A DNA stretch of 5,213 bases from an uncultured Peptococcaceae bacterium. Its GTDB lineage: Bacteria > Bacillota > Peptococcia > Peptococcales > Peptococcaceae. Location: contig CALAKO010000002.1 in NCBI GenBank assembly GCA_937922955.1, positions 1-5,213 of the forward strand, read 5' to 3'. Of the stretch, positions 5,025 through 5,213 are shown piece by piece. How positions within the stretch are numbered: the first letter of the stretch is position 1; each line of letters opens with the position of its first letter. Position numbers and translations under genes: made by a program. Below the pieces are notes generated by a model that ran no database searches, was not told where the DNA came from, and saw only the letters and a program-made list of their open reading frames with translations.

Positions 5025-5213
5025 CTAAATAATTTTTTTAAAATAATCTACGTAGAATTGGACAAAAGTATGAATCAAGGGTTCGTCAATACGGTTTTTA
5101 TCTACGATGATGCCGTTTAAAAGGCGTACTTTATCTCGAATAGGAATTTCTATTAATTGATATTTGTCTAGATAGGCATCATCTTGATGCATTCCCAAAC
5201 TAACAACATGTCC
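5025..5213 (-). CDS. C-terminal fragment of a probable LysR-type transcriptional regulator
   Basis: An open minus-strand frame runs in from the window edge and ends with TAG at 5027-5025, giving 62 residues; the N-terminal part lies outside the window. Its pattern, GHVVSLGM near the start, then LIEIPIRDKVRLLNGIIVDK, then a final helix with FVQFYVDYF, resembles the end of the LysR substrate-binding domain. That domain has a Gly-rich turn, a 'xxIPIxD' strand, a strand with a basic residue, and a closing helix containing FxxF. No helix-turn-helix is visible, so the family call is an inference from a short tail. G+C is about one third, against about half in lon. Its stop is nine bases from the shared terminator. 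That an open frame is present is more certain than the family. Confidence 0.6.
   Translation of the reverse strand, partial: GHVVSLGMHQDDAYLDKYQLIEIPIRDKVRLLNGIIVDKNRIDEPLIHTFVQFYVDYFKKII

Noticed and set aside
1..5213. CRISPR array, insertion sequence, tRNA/rRNA gene or a new multi-gene defence-like system
   Set aside because: No regularly spaced repeats, transposase-like frame, cloverleaf or rRNA segment was seen, and all long genes belong to well-known families.

Overview
The window looks like ordinary chromosome from a low-to-mid-GC Firmicute. The genes are roughly half G+C, the spacers are about one third, Shine-Dalgarno sites are strong, and promoters are sigma-A-like. Jag/KhpB, a LonA protease behind a CIRCE-like heat-shock operator and a DhaT/methanol-dehydrogenase-type iron alcohol dehydrogenase fit an anaerobic Firmicute. 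Negativicutes is a guess from protein style; nothing here fixes the genus.

Layout. Positions 1-695 (+) hold the 3' part of jag/khpB, whose 5' end lies outside the window. It ends in its own terminator (713-748). A second, perfectly symmetric terminator (762-799) separates it from a convergent iron alcohol dehydrogenase (837-2024, minus). That gene has a clear promoter (2131-2103) and a leader containing a 30-nt imperfect palindrome just before the Shine-Dalgarno site. A 636-base AT-rich spacer (2025-2660) lies between the divergent alcohol dehydrogenase and lon. Its right half carries the probable lon promoter (2508-2536) and a CIRCE-like HrcA operator (2613-2639). lon itself (2661-4958, +) is full length with all catalytic residues. 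It is followed by a 17-bp perfect bidirectional terminator (4975-5016). The window ends with the C-terminal 62 codons of a minus-strand gene (5025-5213), probably a LysR-type regulator and clearly more AT-rich than its neighbours.

How the genes relate. They do not form one operon: each is separated by terminators or promoters. Jag is an RNA-binding housekeeping protein, usually encoded with rpmH-rnpA-yidC. Lon is stress-linked proteolysis. The alcohol dehydrogenase belongs to fermentative redox metabolism. I see no mobile element, CRISPR array, tRNA, rRNA or evident new multi-gene system. The most informative signals are regulatory: the CIRCE-like site on lon and the palindrome or hairpin in the alcohol dehydrogenase leader.
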